From: Thermoanaerobaculum aquaticum
GTDB taxonomy: Bacteria; Acidobacteriota; Thermoanaerobaculia; Thermoanaerobaculales; Thermoanaerobaculaceae
NCBI RefSeq assembly: GCF_000687145.1
Contig: NZ_JMFG01000008.1
Coordinates: 128,880-192,879, forward strand
DNA: 64,000 nucleotides
Direction of reading: 5' to 3'
Shown here: one piece after another, positions 44,529 to 54,203 of the stretch
Layout of the letters: every line of letters starts with the position of its first letter
Numbering within the stretch: the first letter of the stretch is position 1
Program-made: the position numbers and the translations under genes
The notes under the pieces: model-generated
What the model saw: only the letters and a program-made list of their open reading frames with translations
The model's database searches: none
What the model was told of the DNA's origin: nothing

Positions 44529-45083
44529 CTACTTGGTCAGATCAACGGGACCAAGAGGAACTGCAACCTCAGAATTTGCAACGTAAATCTGTGTTCCGCC
44601 TCCAACTGCATAGGGCCCGAATTCTGGATGGCGCACCCGAGGGCCTACTTTACCAAGGATAATTGCCGCTCCTGCTGGAATTTTTAAGGCAGACACATTT
44701 TTCGCACACTGAAATCGATTATCGGGCGAGTGATAAACAATCGGTGCACCGCAGGTCGGGCACCAGATTTTTCCGGCGAAATCGTACAGGTGCCCTGAGG
44801 GGGCGGGATCGCAAACTACCCCTAGCACACGTCCGAAGCACTCGCTGGCGCCACGTTCACAATCCAGCAAGTCGGGCACGAGTTCGCTCACTTCATCAAA
44901 AACAGGATCTTCCCACGAATTGGACTCAGCCAATTCATGACGTGGCGTTCTGCTTAGCAATCGCCCGTGGGTGTCGCCGGCAAACACATAGGTGATGGCT
45001 TCACGTTCTCGGTGCAAGAGCTTCCCACAGAGCAAAATCACGCATGCTGCGACCGGGAGACACGGGGCAACGTCAGCGGCCAT
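44529..45083 (-). CDS. Unknown protein with zinc-ribbon-like motif
   Basis: 184 residues. A hydrophobic N-terminus (CLPVAACVILLCGKLL) may be part of the protein or of the wrong start. The middle has a CPTCGAPIVY...RFQCAK cluster resembling a zinc ribbon, followed by beta-rich sequence (AGAAIILGKVGPRVRHPEFG). Its ATG overlaps the upstream stop (TAATG), so the two are co-translated. Base composition is below the chromosome average. Function unknown. Confidence 0.65.
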   Translation of the reverse strand: MAADVAPCLPVAACVILLCGKLLHREREAITYVFAGDTHGRLLSRTPRHELAESNSWEDPVFDEVSELVPDLLDCERGASECFGRVLGVVCDPAPSGHLYDFAGKIWCPTCGAPIVYHSPDNRFQCAKNVSALKIPAGAAIILGKVGPRVRHPEFGPYAVGGGTQIYVANSEVAVPLGPVDLTK

Positions 45084-45610
45084 TAGTTGGGTCGCGTCAT
45101 CCTCTGGTGCGCGTATCGAACCTCGGACATCACTACGTGGCAGTTATTGAACAACGCAGCAAACGGGTGCCGGCGCTCTTTTAGCTCGATTTCCTTGGCG
45201 CGCTGGTGGTACACGCCGTGGATCGTCAGCAAATAGAAAAACACCTCACCATCTTCGGGCATGGGGAAATCCGAAACCGGATACGAAGCCCGTAAGAAGT
45301 CCTCGGCAAATTCATTCACAATTCCCAGCATTTCAAGGCACGCACTCCGTACATCCGCGTGCTGGCCGGCCCCAATGATGCCGCCACCGGTGGAAAAATA
45401 AAGGCTGACGGTGCCATCGCCCATGCACAGAAAAGTGGCTACCGCGTCTCCCATGCCGGTTTCCATAATCACGCCATAAACCGGGGCCTTGGGGTCGGGC
45501 GTCAGACCAAGCTCCTCGATGCGGACGTTCAGGGCCATGGACCGTATGCGGGAGTAGAGTTCTTCTGGGGATTTCGAAGAACGACCGAAAAGCTTCTTTA
45601 AAAGTCCCAT
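45083..45610 (-). CDS. Unknown conserved-looking protein
   Basis: 175 residues from ATG 45610 (MGLLKKLFGR) after GGAGAGGATGG; four more codons are open upstream. It shows a clear alpha/beta pattern: APVYGVIMETGMGDAVATFL, LYFSTGGGIIGAGQHADVRS, then GEVFFYLLTIHGVYHQRAKE. No signal or membrane segment. First gene of the three-gene unit leading to the Rhs cassettes, so it may be another effector-protection gene, but nothing in the sequence shows this. Confidence 0.68.
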   Translation of the reverse strand: MGLLKKLFGRSSKSPEELYSRIRSMALNVRIEELGLTPDPKAPVYGVIMETGMGDAVATFLCMGDGTVSLYFSTGGGIIGAGQHADVRSACLEMLGIVNEFAEDFLRASYPVSDFPMPEDGEVFFYLLTIHGVYHQRAKEIELKERRHPFAALFNNCHVVMSEVRYAHQRMTRPN

Positions 45611-45828
45611 CCTCTCCTCCATTCATGGCCGGTTTGAAGACACGCCATGCTTTGTGCTGTTCTGAGGGTCTGTGTTTTTCCCGGTCTTGCCATACTGTTG
45701 CCCACCGCTGCGTTCCAAACTAGGCCACATCATCCCGAATTGCTTGGGGTTCGTCAATGGGCGTATGCACCCCACTGAGGCTGGGTTGCCCGGTCAGAAG
45801 AGCGCCTGAGGGGGAAGGGCCTGCTGCT
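45611..45828. other. Intergenic gap, divergent promoter region
   Basis: Between two divergent genes. I saw no tRNA, hairpin with T tract or small gene. It marks the right border of the accessory island. Confidence 0.4.
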
Positions 45829-45857
45829 TTTAAAAAGCCAGCGCCGAGACGTATAAT
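45829..45857 (+). promoter_or_regulatory. Promoter of the aminotransferase gene
   Basis: A perfect -10 (TATAAT, 45852-45857) with a weak -35 (TTTAAA) at 17 bp spacing, 25 bp before the ATG. Confidence 0.6.
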
Positions 45858-45881
45858 GACGCGACTCGGAGGACCTCAGTG

Positions 45882-47054
45882 ATGGCTAGCGTTCATCCGG
45901 TGGATCGCATTGAGTTAGGCGGTATTGTGACGATTCGGGATGCGCTTTTGGCGCAGCAGCGCCAGGGGCGCAAGGTGTACCGGCTGGAAAGCGGGGACCC
46001 CTCGTTTTCCATCCCCGGGCACGTGGCGGAAGCGCTGGCCAAGGCCATTCGCGACGGGCACACCCACTACACCCCGGGGGCCGGCATTCCCGAACTGCGC
46101 CAGGCGCTTTTCGAAAAGCTGGTGAAAAAGAACCACCTTCCCCTCACCGGCCCGGACCAGGTGCTGGTGACCAACGGCGCCATGCACGGGCTCTACATCG
46201 CCTACCGGGCGCTGCTGGATCCCGGGGATGAGGTGCTGATGCCCGATCCCACCTGGACGGAAACCGCCGACAACGTGCTTTTGGCGGGGGGAGAGGTGGT
46301 CCGGGTGCCGCTCGGCCCGCAGCTCCGGTACCAGGCCGCGGCGATGGCGGAAAAAATTACGCCGCGAACCAAAGCCCTGGTGATCAACTCCCCCCACAAC
46401 CCCACCGGCACGGTGATGACCCGGGAAGAGCTGCAAGCCATGGTGGAGCTGGCAGCCCAGCACGGGCTTTGGATCATTTCCGACGAAGCGTACGAGGACA
46501 TCCTCTTTGACGGCCGAACCCACTTAAGCCCGGGAAGCCTGGGCTACGAGCGGGTGATTTCCCTGTACAGCTTTTCCAAAAGCTACGCCATGAGCGGCTT
46601 GCGCTTGGGCTACGTGGCCTGCACCGACCCCCAGCTTTTGGAGCGCATGACCAAGCTCCTGCGCTGCACCATCAACGGCGTGAACTCCGCCACCCAGCAC
46701 GCCGGTGTGGCTGCCGTAACCGGACCCCAGGACCACCTGGCAGCCATGGTGGCGGAATACCAAAAGCGGCGGGATGTGCTGTGGGGGGCCCTGGCCCATT
46801 GCCGGCTTTTGCACCCGTTTAAGCCGGAAGGGGCCTTTTACCTTTGGGCCACCATGGATGCAGCGTGGGAAGGCTACCAGGGCCAGCGGGACGGGTGGGC
46901 CATGACCCGCTACCTCATTGACGCCTTCGGCGTTGGCAGCTCTCCCGGAGAGGTTTTCGGCCCGCAAGGTAAGGGCTTCATCCGCTTTGCCTTTGCCTGT
47001 AGCAGCGAACAGGTGGCAGGGGCGGCCGAACTTTTGCGCCAGGCGTTTGCCTAG
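45882..47054 (+). CDS. Class I/II pyridoxal-phosphate aminotransferase
   Basis: 390 residues from ATG 45882 (GGAGG seven bases upstream). The fold type I signature is clear: LESGDPSFSIPGHVAEAL, NSPHNPTGTVMTREEL, and the PLP-Lys motif YSFSKSYAMSGLRLGY. It is in the AspC/aromatic aminotransferase group; substrate not evident. Stands alone, followed by the alkaline phosphatase gene. Confidence 0.92.
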   Translation: MASVHPVDRIELGGIVTIRDALLAQQRQGRKVYRLESGDPSFSIPGHVAEALAKAIRDGHTHYTPGAGIPELRQALFEKLVKKNHLPLTGPDQVLVTNGAMHGLYIAYRALLDPGDEVLMPDPTWTETADNVLLAGGEVVRVPLGPQLRYQAAAMAEKITPRTKALVINSPHNPTGTVMTREELQAMVELAAQHGLWIISDEAYEDILFDGRTHLSPGSLGYERVISLYSFSKSYAMSGLRLGYVACTDPQLLERMTKLLRCTINGVNSATQHAGVAAVTGPQDHLAAMVAEYQKRRDVLWGALAHCRLLHPFKPEGAFYLWATMDAAWEGYQGQRDGWAMTRYLIDAFGVGSSPGEVFGPQGKGFIRFAFACSSEQVAGAAELLRQAFA

Positions 47055-47092
47055 GGCTTGCCGGGCGGCTAGCATGACGTCAGGAGGGAACG

Positions 47093-48844
47093 ATGGGACG
47101 TCGGCTGCTTTCGGCTTTGGTGTGGTTGGTAACGTCGTTTTCGGCTTTTTCTGCAGGTCTCACGGTGCTCAGCCCAACCCCCCGCACCACCGTGGCCGTG
47201 GGGCAACGCTTTGATGTCCAGGCAGAGGCGGAAAACACCGCCGGGCTTTTTTGGGAGGTGACGCTGGACGGCCAACCCCTGGCCGGTGAGGTAAAGGGCA
47301 ACCGCTTTGTGGTGCCGGCCTTAAGCGTGGAAAAGCCCGGTACCCACGTTTTGGAGTTCCGGCTGCTGCAAAAGCTCGGGAAAAAAGGACAAACGCAGGT
47401 GGTGGCCAGCGCCCGCCAGGAGTTTGAGGCAAAAGCGTGGCCCCAAGGGGGCGGCCGGGTGCGCCACGTAATCCTGTTTGTGGGTGACGGCTTTGGCTTT
47501 GCCCACCGCACCGCGGCTCGGGCTTTCCTCTACGGCTTTGAAGGCGGCAAAAGCCGCGGTTTTCTGGCCATGGACACGCTGCCGGTGCAAAGCGCCATGG
47601 TGACCGCCTCCCTTTCCGGTTTCGTCACCGATTCGGCAGCCGGAGCCCACGCCTTTGCCACCGGCACCAAAACCGCCAACGGCATGATGGGCGTTTTCCC
47701 CGATACCACCGAGGACGACGGCGACAACCCAACGGTGGAAACCCTCCCCTGCTTGCTCTTCCGCACCCGGGGGATGGTTTCGGGGTTGGTGAGCACCGCC
47801 GACCTGACCGACGCCACCCCCGCGGCTTTTGTGGCCCATGTGGCGGACCGGGGGGAAGCCAGCCGCATTGCCCGGCAGATACTGGAAAGCAGCGAACCCT
47901 GCGGGGTCCGTGTGCTTTTGGGCGGAGGGAAGAAGACCTTTTCCAGCCCCGATCTTTTGCCGTTCTTCGCCGCCCAGGGCTTTTCCCAGGTGTTTTCGGC
48001 AAGCGAGCTGGAAACGGCTTTGCAAGCCAGGCCCCGCAAGCTCTTGGGTCTTTTTGCCGACCGCCACATGAACTCGCCCTTTGACATCCAAAAGCGGGGA
48101 GATGCTTCGGTGGTGGGTGGCTACCCCGATCAACCTTCGCTTTCGGCCATGACCCGCGCCGCTTTGCAGGTGCTTAAAGAAAACCCGGCAGGGTTTTTCC
48201 TCATGGTGGAAGGGGCGCTCATTGACAAGCAAGCGCACATGCTGGACGCGGAACGCATGCTCTGGGAGGTGTACAACCTCGACCAGGCGCTGAAGGTAGC
48301 CCTGGAATTTGCGGAAAAAACCAACTCGGATGGCGATCCCACCAACGACACCCTGGTGATCCTCACCGCCGACCACGAAACCGGCGGCTTGGTGCTCCCG
48401 GGGGTAACCGACCCGTCCCGCATGGGCACCCGGGACCAGGTGGGCACCTACGACCGCATGGGCTTCCCCGAGGCCGCCGATGCCAACGGTGATGGCTACC
48501 CCGACAACCCCGATCCCGAAAAGAAGCTGGTGCTCCACTTTGGCGGGGCTCCCGACCATTTTGACGACTTCCGCTCCCAGCCGCGGCCGGTGGCTCCCGC
48601 AAAAGCTGGCGATGACAGGAAGGTCCACGCCAACCCCGAAAAGGACGGGCAAACCGGGGTGCTGTACACCGGGGTGAGCGAGGTCACGGTGCCGGAACAC
48701 GGCTACGCCCCGGACCGCGGCGTTCACACCGGCGTGGACGTGCCGCTTTTGGCCCTGGGGCCTGGGAGCGAGCGCCTTACCGGCGTTCGCGACAACACCG
48801 AAATCTTCTTTGCCATCCTCCAGGCGCTGGCCCCAAAACCCTAG
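47093..48844 (+). CDS. Secreted alkaline phosphatase
   Basis: 583 residues with an N-terminal signal peptide (LLSALVWLVTSFSAFSAG) and an added beta domain before the catalytic domain. Alkaline phosphatase motifs: FVGDGFGFAH, nucleophile Ser in VTDSAAGAHAFATGTKT, metal ligands in EGALIDKQAH and TADHETGG. A DANGDGYPDN stretch resembles a calcium loop. It releases phosphate outside the cytoplasm. No Pho regulon genes are adjacent. Confidence 0.93.
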   Translation: MGRRLLSALVWLVTSFSAFSAGLTVLSPTPRTTVAVGQRFDVQAEAENTAGLFWEVTLDGQPLAGEVKGNRFVVPALSVEKPGTHVLEFRLLQKLGKKGQTQVVASARQEFEAKAWPQGGGRVRHVILFVGDGFGFAHRTAARAFLYGFEGGKSRGFLAMDTLPVQSAMVTASLSGFVTDSAAGAHAFATGTKTANGMMGVFPDTTEDDGDNPTVETLPCLLFRTRGMVSGLVSTADLTDATPAAFVAHVADRGEASRIARQILESSEPCGVRVLLGGGKKTFSSPDLLPFFAAQGFSQVFSASELETALQARPRKLLGLFADRHMNSPFDIQKRGDASVVGGYPDQPSLSAMTRAALQVLKENPAGFFLMVEGALIDKQAHMLDAERMLWEVYNLDQALKVALEFAEKTNSDGDPTNDTLVILTADHETGGLVLPGVTDPSRMGTRDQVGTYDRMGFPEAADANGDGYPDNPDPEKKLVLHFGGAPDHFDDFRSQPRPVAPAKAGDDRKVHANPEKDGQTGVLYTGVSEVTVPEHGYAPDRGVHTGVDVPLLALGPGSERLTGVRDNTEIFFAILQALAPKP

Positions 48845-48859
48845 CTTTTCGGAAAGCCC

Positions 48860-50251
48860 ATGAACACCCCGGTGCTGGTGGGTTTGGCGGTTTACGCCGG
48901 GGTGCTGTTCTTCCTGGACCGCCGGGCCCGCACCACCCGGCTTTTGGACTACCTCCTGGCCGGGCGGCAGCTCACGCTGGTGCCATTCGTGGCCACGCTG
49001 GTGGCCACCTGGTACGGCGGCGTGCTGGGGGTTGGGGAGTTTTCCTACCGCTTTGGCCTGGCCAACTGGGTGGTTTTCGGGGTGCCTTACTACCTGGCGG
49101 CTGTGCTCTTCGCCTTTGGTTTGGCTTCCCGCGCCCGCTCTTCGGCGGTGCTTTCCATTCCCGAGCAACTGCGGGCGGCCTACGGGCCGGTGGCCGCCAA
49201 AGTTGGCGCGGTGCTGGTGCTGCTCATGGCCACCCCGGCGGCTTACGTGCTGATGCTCGGGCAGCTGGTGGAGGTTTACCTGGGCGTATCCCGCCCCTGG
49301 GGGGTGGCGGTAACTACCGCCCTCACCGTGGCTTCCGTGGTTTTAGGCGGTTTCCGCACGGTGGTGCGCGCCAACCTCTTTCAGTTTGCCCTCATGTACC
49401 TGGCTTTTCTCATCCTCCTGCCGGTGGCCTTGAGGGAGCTCGGCGGTTTCAGTGGGCTCTGGGCGATGCTCCCGGAAACGCACAAAACCTTAAGCGGAGG
49501 GCTTCCCCTGCAGGCCATTGCCGTTTGGTACGTGATTGCCCTGCAGACGCTCGTTGAGCCCACCTTCTACCAGCGTTGCTACGCCGCCACCACTCCCAAG
49601 GTGGCTCGCAACGGCGTGCTTATTTCCGTGGCCTTTTGGGTGCTTTTCGACTTTCTCACCACCTTTTCCGGCCTGGCCGCGCGAGTGCTGGTGCCAAACC
49701 TGCAAGACCCCGGCCTGGCTTACCCGGCCTTGGGCAACCTTTTGCTTCCCCCCTGGCTTAACGCGGTTTTTGCCGTGGGCCTTTTTGCTACGGTCTCCTC
49801 TACCGCCCATTCGTACCTGTTTCTGGCCGCCGCCACCGTGGGGCACGACCTCTTGCCGTCCCGCTGGAAGGCCCGGGAACGCCCCTTCATTGCCGTTAGC
49901 CTGGCCGGACTGGGCCTGGCAGCAGCGGTGTTGGCCTTAGTCCTGGGCAGCGTGGTGCTCATCTGGCACGACGTGGGCAGCATCGTCACCTCGAGCTTGC
50001 TGTTGCCCTTAGTGCTGGCCCACTTCCCCAAGCGCTTTTGGTTTTCCCCCAAAGCGTGTCTTCTGGCCGTTACGGGCTCGGCGCTTTTGGCTAGCGGCTG
50101 GATTTTGGCCCGGGAAGGTGGGGTTTACCCGCTGGGTCTTGAGCCGGTTTTTCCGGCGCTTTTGTGGTCCTTGCTCGTTTGGGGCACCGACGTGCTGTTG
50201 CCAAAGGCAGGCTCAGGGTTTATTTGTTTGGGCAGAAGGAGGCAACCATGA
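48860..50251 (+). CDS. Sodium:solute symporter family protein
   Basis: 463 residues with about 12-13 hydrophobic helices. The N-terminal part (YLLAGRQLTLVPFVATLVAT with WYGGVLGVGEFSYRFGL) is typical of the SSS family, with Na-site region following. It could carry a small organic solute; the substrate is not readable. It follows the phosphatase by 15 bp and overlaps the next gene by 4 bp. Confidence 0.9.
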   Translation: MNTPVLVGLAVYAGVLFFLDRRARTTRLLDYLLAGRQLTLVPFVATLVATWYGGVLGVGEFSYRFGLANWVVFGVPYYLAAVLFAFGLASRARSSAVLSIPEQLRAAYGPVAAKVGAVLVLLMATPAAYVLMLGQLVEVYLGVSRPWGVAVTTALTVASVVLGGFRTVVRANLFQFALMYLAFLILLPVALRELGGFSGLWAMLPETHKTLSGGLPLQAIAVWYVIALQTLVEPTFYQRCYAATTPKVARNGVLISVAFWVLFDFLTTFSGLAARVLVPNLQDPGLAYPALGNLLLPPWLNAVFAVGLFATVSSTAHSYLFLAAATVGHDLLPSRWKARERPFIAVSLAGLGLAAAVLALVLGSVVLIWHDVGSIVTSSLLLPLVLAHFPKRFWFSPKACLLAVTGSALLASGWILAREGGVYPLGLEPVFPALLWSLLVWGTDVLLPKAGSGFICLGRRRQP

Positions 50252-51702
50252 GAGGCGTGCGCCCCCCGGCGGTAGCTGGCAGCTTCTACCCCTCTTCGCC
50301 CTTGCAGCTCAGCCAGGACGTGGAGCGCTACCTGCAGGAAGGCAGCAACGGCAGCTCCTGTCAGGCGGTCATTGCCCCACACGCCGGGTACATGTTTTCC
50401 GGGCGAACGGCTGGCTACGCCTTCGCCCGTTTGAGCCCTGAGGTTTCTCGGGTGATTCTCCTAGGGCCTTCCCATTTCCGCTCCTTTTCCGGGGGGGCGC
50501 TGCCCAGCCCCCACCTTGCCGCCTTTGCCACGCCGTTGGGCGAGCTTCCCCTGGACCAGGCGGCCCTGGCCCTTTTGCGCGAAAACCCGCTTTTTGCCGG
50601 CCCACCGCAGGCCCATGATCCCGAGCACTGCCTGGAGGTGGAGCTGCCGTTTATCCAGAAAAGGGCCCGGGAAGCGGCCATTGTCCCGGTGCTCATTGGC
50701 AACCAGACAAGCCTGCAGCAAACCGAGGAAATCGCCCAGGCGCTTTCGCCGCTTTTGACGGCGGACACCGCAGTGGTGGTTTCCTCGGACTTCACCCACC
50801 ACGGCCGGGCCTACGGTTACGTGGTTTTTCCCGAAAACGAAGACCTGGACCTGCACCTGAAAACCCGGGCGGAGCGCACCGCCGGCCGGGCCATTGCCTT
50901 GGACGTGCGGGGGTTCTGGCATCAGGTGGAGGTGAGCGACGACAGCGTCTGTGGTGCCAAGCCCATTGCCGTCTTGCTGCAGCTCTTGCAGCACGCCTTT
51001 AGCGGAGAGGGCAAGCTGCTCCACCTTTCCACCTCCGGCGAGGTGAGCGGCGATTGGCACCAGGTGGTGACCTACGTGGCCGCAGGTTTTTCCGGGCAGT
51101 GGACAGCGTGGCGGGAAGACGACGCGCCGAAACCTGCTCCCCTCACCCCCGACGAGCAAAAGGCGCTCCTGGCCCTGGCCCGGGCCACCATGGAAACCCA
51201 CCTCACCCGCGGCGAGCAGCTGGCGCTGTGGTTTGCCACCCACCCGCTCACGCCCACCATGCTCGCCCCCCAAGGAGCCTTTGTAACTCTCCACACGCTG
51301 CCAGAAAAAAAGCTGCGGGGTTGCATTGGGCTGTTGCAGCCGGCCGGCAGCTTGGTGGACACGGTCATTCACGCGGCGGTGCAGGTGCTTTACGATCCTC
51401 GCTTCCCGGCGGTGCGCCTTGCCGAGCTTGAGTCCCTGGAGGTGGAAATTTCCGTGCTTTCCCCACCGCAGGCGGTGCCCAATGCCGAAGCCATCCGCTT
51501 GGGTGAGCACGGGGTGATCCTGAAAAAAGCCGGGCACAGTGCGGTTTTTCTCCCGCAGGTGGCGGATGAAACCGGCTGGGATTTGGAGACGTTTCTGTCG
51601 CGCCTGGCGCAAAAGGCGGGGCTTCCCCCCGAGGCCTGGCGCAGCGCCGAGCTTTCGGTGTTCACCGCCCAGGTTTTTTCCGAACACACTTTAACCGCTT
51701 AA
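50248..51702 (+). CDS. Memo-AMMECR1 fusion (AmmeMemoRadiSam system B and A)
   Basis: 484 residues from ATG 50248, overlapping the symporter stop as ATGA. Residues 1-270 are a Memo-like domain (VRPPAVAGSFYPSSPLQLSQ, VIAPHAGYMFSGRTAGYA, LLGPSHFRSF); residues 310-484 are an AMMECR1 domain (FVTLHTLPEKKLRGCIG, ILKKAGHSAVFLPQVADETG). These proteins form a conserved trio with a radical-SAM enzyme of unknown role; that partner is not in the window. Confidence 0.93.
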   Translation: MRGVRPPAVAGSFYPSSPLQLSQDVERYLQEGSNGSSCQAVIAPHAGYMFSGRTAGYAFARLSPEVSRVILLGPSHFRSFSGGALPSPHLAAFATPLGELPLDQAALALLRENPLFAGPPQAHDPEHCLEVELPFIQKRAREAAIVPVLIGNQTSLQQTEEIAQALSPLLTADTAVVVSSDFTHHGRAYGYVVFPENEDLDLHLKTRAERTAGRAIALDVRGFWHQVEVSDDSVCGAKPIAVLLQLLQHAFSGEGKLLHLSTSGEVSGDWHQVVTYVAAGFSGQWTAWREDDAPKPAPLTPDEQKALLALARATMETHLTRGEQLALWFATHPLTPTMLAPQGAFVTLHTLPEKKLRGCIGLLQPAGSLVDTVIHAAVQVLYDPRFPAVRLAELESLEVEISVLSPPQAVPNAEAIRLGEHGVILKKAGHSAVFLPQVADETGWDLETFLSRLAQKAGLPPEAWRSAELSVFTAQVFSEHTLTA

Positions 51703-51812
51703 GGCCATAAAACCGCGAGCGTTTGATCGCCGCAAGATTTACACCTGGAACTTGCCCGGCGTTTTCACGTTTAATGTGCTGCCGGGGTATTGCCGGCCGA
51801 GAGGGAATGAGG

Positions 51813-54023
51813 ATGCGCACGAAGACCATCACGCTCGTTTTTTTGCCTTTGGCCCTAACTCTTGCTACCCACGCCCAGACCCTTGAGGTTCCCGAGGTGA
51901 ACGCTGAGTTTCGCATCGATGGGATCATGGACGAGCCCTCCTGGCAGAAGGCTTTGGTCCTGGAGCTCCCCTACGAAGTAGAACCGGGCGACAACACGCC
52001 GGCACCGGTGCGCACCACCTGTTACGTAGTGAGCACGCCGCACGCGCTTTTGGTGGGTTTTGAAGCCTTCGACCCTAACCCCAGCGAAATCCGCGCCCAC
52101 TACTCCGATCGCGATCGGCTTTTCCGCGACGACTTTGTGGGCTTCATGTTGGACACCTTTGCCGACAAACGGCGGGCGTACACCTTTGCCGTCAACCCCC
52201 TGGGGGTGCAAGCGGACGGGGTGCGCAGCGAAACCGCCGGTGACGAGGAAAACTACAGCTTCGACTTCACCTGGAACGCCGCCGGGCGCATCACCGCTTC
52301 CGGCTACCAGGTGGAAATTGAAATCCCCTTTTCCGCGTTGCGCTTTCCCGCTGGCAACGGCGCAAAAAAGTGGGGCTTTGGCGCGCTGCGCGCCTACCCG
52401 CGCTCGGTTCGCCGTATGTTGTTTTCGGCTCGCCTGGACCGTAACAACTCCTGCACCCTGTGTCAGCTCCCGGAAATCCAGGGCTTCGCCTCGGCCCGCC
52501 CCGGGCGCAGCCTGGAGGTGAACCCCACCTTTGCCGCCGCCCAATCGCAAACCCGCAAGGAGCTGGATCAGCCCACCATGAGCCAGCCATCCCGTCGTGG
52601 AGACGGCGGGCTTTCCCTGCTTTGGGGGATAACCCCCAACCTCTCCCTGGCTGCCACCTTAAACCCCGATTTTTCGCAGGTGGAAGCTGACGCCGCGCAG
52701 CTTTCGATCAACCGCACCTTTGCCCTGTTTTACCCGGAAAAGCGCCCGTTTTTCCTGGAGGGAGCCGACAACTTTTCTACCCCCCTGCCCGTGGTGTACA
52801 CCAGGAGCTTGGCCGACCCGCAATGGGGACTGAAGCTCACCGGCAAAGAAGGGCGAAGCACCTTGGGAGTTCTGGTCGTTCGCGACGAAATCACCAACCT
52901 GCTGCTGCCCGGGGTGCAGGAGTCCTCGCAAACCACGTTGGAACGCCCCTCCGATGCGGCGGTTTTCCGCTACCGCTACGATCTCGGGCAGTCCTCAGTG
53001 CTGGGTGCCATCGTCTCAAACCGACAAGCTGCCGGCTACTACAACCGCGTGCTGGGGGTGGATGGCATGCTGCGTTTCTCTGATGCCGACAGCCTGCAGT
53101 TTCAGGTTCTGCGATCGCAAACCCGTTATCCGGCCCTGGCCGATATTGAGCCCTCCCTCCAGGAGAAGGAGCTGGAGGAAAGCGCCTGGCAGCTGGCCGC
53201 AGGCCATTCGAGCCGTAACTGGGAAGGCTGGGTGTTCCTCCGCAACGTGGGGGAGGGTTTCCGCGCCGATTTGGGCTTCCTCCCGCAGGTGGGGATGCGC
53301 GGCGGTGAGGTGGGCGCCCAGCGCATCCTGTGGGGTGAAGAGGGGTGCTGGTACACCCGCTTGGCCTTTGGCACCGAGGTCAACTTCTGGGAAGACCAGC
53401 ACGGTCAGCTACTTCACCGCAACGCCGCGGTTATGGTGCGCTACTCGGGCCCCCTGCAATCCACGGTTTTCCTGCGGGCCACGCGCTTTACCGAAGCCTG
53501 GAACGGCCAGCAGTTCAGCGGAAAGCGTTTGCGGGTTTTCAGCAACGTGCGCTTTTCAGGAAGCCTTACCTCTTCGCTGGGGCTGGAGCTTGGCGATGCC
53601 GTGGACTACAGCAACTCCCAGCTGGCCAGGATCACCCGCGTAAGTCCCGGATTTACCTGGAACTGGGGGCGCCACCTTTACCTGCAGGGTGACTTTGTGG
53701 GCGAGCGGTTGGAAGTGGCCAGGGGCGAGCTTTACCGGGCGCTGGTGGCCGAGCTCCGCAGCTGGTACCACTTCAACGTGAGAAGCTACCTCCGCTTGAT
53801 CCTCCAGCGCACGCAGGTGACCTACCACCCCGAGCTTTACCAGGATCCTCCCAACCGCCGCAGCATCCGCACCAACACCCAGGTGCTCTTCGCCTACAAG
53901 CTCAACCCCCAGAGCCTGGTGTTTGTGGGCTACTCCAGCAACCTGCGGGGCGATGAACACACGGCCAACGTGACCATGGGCCGCACGCTGTTCCTCAAGC
54001 TCTCCTACAACTGGCTGGTTTAA
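51813..54023 (+). CDS. DUF5916 outer-membrane protein with CBM9-like domain
   Basis: 736 residues from ATG 51813, with AGAGGGA six bases upstream (ATG 51807 also possible). The signal peptide ends LATHAQT. An N-terminal CBM9-like domain (IDGIMDEPSWQKA, FRDDFVGFMLDTFADKRRAY) leads to DUF5916 (PDFSQVEADAAQLSINRTFA, LFYPEKRPFFLEG) and a beta-barrel-like C-terminal half ending TLFLKLSYNWLV with the aromatic terminal residue pattern. It is an outer-membrane protein with no assigned substrate. Confidence 0.9.
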   Translation: MRTKTITLVFLPLALTLATHAQTLEVPEVNAEFRIDGIMDEPSWQKALVLELPYEVEPGDNTPAPVRTTCYVVSTPHALLVGFEAFDPNPSEIRAHYSDRDRLFRDDFVGFMLDTFADKRRAYTFAVNPLGVQADGVRSETAGDEENYSFDFTWNAAGRITASGYQVEIEIPFSALRFPAGNGAKKWGFGALRAYPRSVRRMLFSARLDRNNSCTLCQLPEIQGFASARPGRSLEVNPTFAAAQSQTRKELDQPTMSQPSRRGDGGLSLLWGITPNLSLAATLNPDFSQVEADAAQLSINRTFALFYPEKRPFFLEGADNFSTPLPVVYTRSLADPQWGLKLTGKEGRSTLGVLVVRDEITNLLLPGVQESSQTTLERPSDAAVFRYRYDLGQSSVLGAIVSNRQAAGYYNRVLGVDGMLRFSDADSLQFQVLRSQTRYPALADIEPSLQEKELEESAWQLAAGHSSRNWEGWVFLRNVGEGFRADLGFLPQVGMRGGEVGAQRILWGEEGCWYTRLAFGTEVNFWEDQHGQLLHRNAAVMVRYSGPLQSTVFLRATRFTEAWNGQQFSGKRLRVFSNVRFSGSLTSSLGLELGDAVDYSNSQLARITRVSPGFTWNWGRHLYLQGDFVGERLEVARGELYRALVAELRSWYHFNVRSYLRLILQRTQVTYHPELYQDPPNRRSIRTNTQVLFAYKLNPQSLVFVGYSSNLRGDEHTANVTMGRTLFLKLSYNWLV

Positions 54024-54203
54024 GGCGATCCTTTTGGTGCGCCTTTACCAACGCGCTTTTCCGGTGGTTTCCTTAGCCTTCGCCACCCTCACCTCTTGGC
54101 ATTTGGGGGCACCTCGGCCAGCCACCACGACACGGCTGCAAAAAGCCGGCACCCTGGGAAAAACGCACGCGGGTTTCACCACCTCCGGGGAAAAAAACTA
54201 CCG

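Noticed and set aside
47321-49168. 615-codon minus-strand frame opposite alkaline phosphatase and the symporter
   Set aside because: Composition is His/Gly/Val-rich and the plus strand holds two clear, full-length families.
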